A DNA stretch of 50,648 bases from contig NZ_FTMZ01000026.1 of assembly GCF_900156335.1 (NCBI RefSeq), positions 10,323 through 60,970 on the forward strand. The letters are read 5' to 3'. Each line of letters begins with the position of its first letter. Position 1 is the stretch's first letter. The notes beneath the pieces are model-generated. The model saw only the letters and a program-made list of their open reading frames with translations. It did not search any database and was not told where the DNA came from. The stretch is from Sphaerotilus natans (lineage in GTDB: Bacteria; Pseudomonadota; Gammaproteobacteria; Burkholderiales; Burkholderiaceae_C). This document shows, one piece after another, positions 50,212-50,648 of this stretch. The translations under genes were made by a program, and so were the position numbers.

Positions 50212-50648
50212 ATGATGGCAACGAAGACAGGCACTGCGGGCAACGATTCGCTGGTCGGCACGACGGGCGCGGACATTTTCGACGGCTTGGGCGGCAACGA
50301 CACGCTGGTGGGCGGCGCGGGCGACGACACGTACTACTTCGGCCGCGATGAGGGCAAGGACATCATTGCCCAGAGCACCGACACGCGCGCAACCCGGTCG
50401 GAAAAACTGATCTTCAAGGCCGGCGTGCTGCCGACGGACATCCAGGCCTCGTTCGTGGGCAACAACTTGGTGCTGGCCATCAAGGGCACCAGCGACTCGA
50501 TCACGATCCAGGACTTCAAGTACCTTGATACGCCGGCCAATAACCGGAACCCCATCCAGCAGGTGAGCTTCACCGGCAGCACCACGGTGTGGAACACCAC
50601 CCAGATGGTCACCGAGGCGCTGCGCGGCACGGCCGGTGCGGACAGCTT
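50212..50648 (+). CDS. RTX calcium-binding protein, 5' part (runs off the window)
   Basis: At least 145 residues are open to the window edge. The protein starts almost at once with calcium-binding nonapeptides: AGNDSLVGT, TGADIFDGL, GGNDTLVGG and AGDDTYYFG. A module of about 100 residues follows (LIFKAGVLPTDIQASF, NLVLAIKGTSDSITIQDF) that resembles the haemolysin-type calcium-binding-related domain. The next repeat begins at GTAGADS, so the cycle repeats. No signal peptide; such proteins usually leave through type I secretion using a C-terminal signal. The 166 bases before it (50046-50211) are AT-rich for this genome. No sure promoter was identified there. Confidence 0.85.
   Translation, partial: MMATKTGTAGNDSLVGTTGADIFDGLGGNDTLVGGAGDDTYYFGRDEGKDIIAQSTDTRATRSEKLIFKAGVLPTDIQASFVGNNLVLAIKGTSDSITIQDFKYLDTPANNRNPIQQVSFTGSTTVWNTTQMVTEALRGTAGADS

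Overview
The window is GC-rich, tightly packed chromosomal DNA of a betaproteobacterium, most likely order Burkholderiales (Rubrivivax/Leptothrix/Sphaerotilus-like). This rests on gene content and order: gloB-methyltransferase-rnhA, dnaX-ybaB-recR, aat-bpt, mltG-tmk-holB-pilZ-tatD with divergent ygfZ, an OmpR/EnvZ pair, opgGH, and polyhydroxybutyrate (PHB) genes. Genus is an inference from memory of these families, not a search. About 49 protein genes (one a 14-codon leader) and one partial tRNA are supported. No gap between genes exceeds about 220 bases. I see no insertion sequence, CRISPR array, rRNA or intact prophage.

Layout. 1-5 kb: partial tRNA-Val, relA, an alpha/beta hydrolase divergent from 3-hydroxybutyrate dehydrogenase, and a SIMPL-domain periplasmic protein. 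5-11 kb: ompR-envZ, then (opposite strand) a lipoprotein solute-binding protein translationally coupled to a PAS histidine kinase. 11-21 kb: rlhA, a REP-like repeat region, hydrolase/rnhA/methyltransferase divergent from gloB-mltD, and recR-ybaB-dnaX. 21-27 kb: a PurM-like protein, the N-degron transferases aat and bpt, the two CoA-transferase subunits scoAB with a divergent PAS-LuxR regulator, an orphan GH19 muralytic-type enzyme, and tatD. 27-33 kb: pilZ, holB, tmk, mltG, ygfZ, DUF4936, NRDE, and a thioesterase-acetyltransferase fusion. 33-41 kb: opgGH, a D-2-hydroxyacid dehydrogenase, an ion antiporter, a nitroreductase and an HDAC-like deacetylase. 42-45 kb: two phasin genes flanking a Crp/Fnr and a GbsR/MarR regulator. 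45-50.6 kb: MFS transporter with divergent AraC regulator, DUF1624 membrane protein, HSL-type esterase, patatin-like protein and the start of an RTX calcium-binding protein.

How the genes work together. A PHB storage and use theme runs through the window: granule coat proteins (two phasins), 3-hydroxybutyrate oxidation (bdhA) and acetoacetate activation (scoAB). Both phasin promoters carry perfect TGCTGC-N3-GCAGCA palindromes, the type of site described for the PHB-sensing repressor PhaR, placed just downstream of or around sigma70-like promoters. Both phasin mRNAs also end with the same 16-base element (TTGTCTCCTCGGTACC), a paired GGTACC and a strong intrinsic terminator. That repeated 3' UTR module, which carries an anti-Shine-Dalgarno-like UCUCCUC, is the most novel-looking signal here.

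Other notable points are an opgG reading frame with no ATG, GTG or TTG start ahead of its signal peptide (a CTG with an ideal Shine-Dalgarno is the best candidate), four convergent gene pairs whose 3' ends overlap by 20-29 bases, and a 14-codon leader peptide that may be coupled to envZ.
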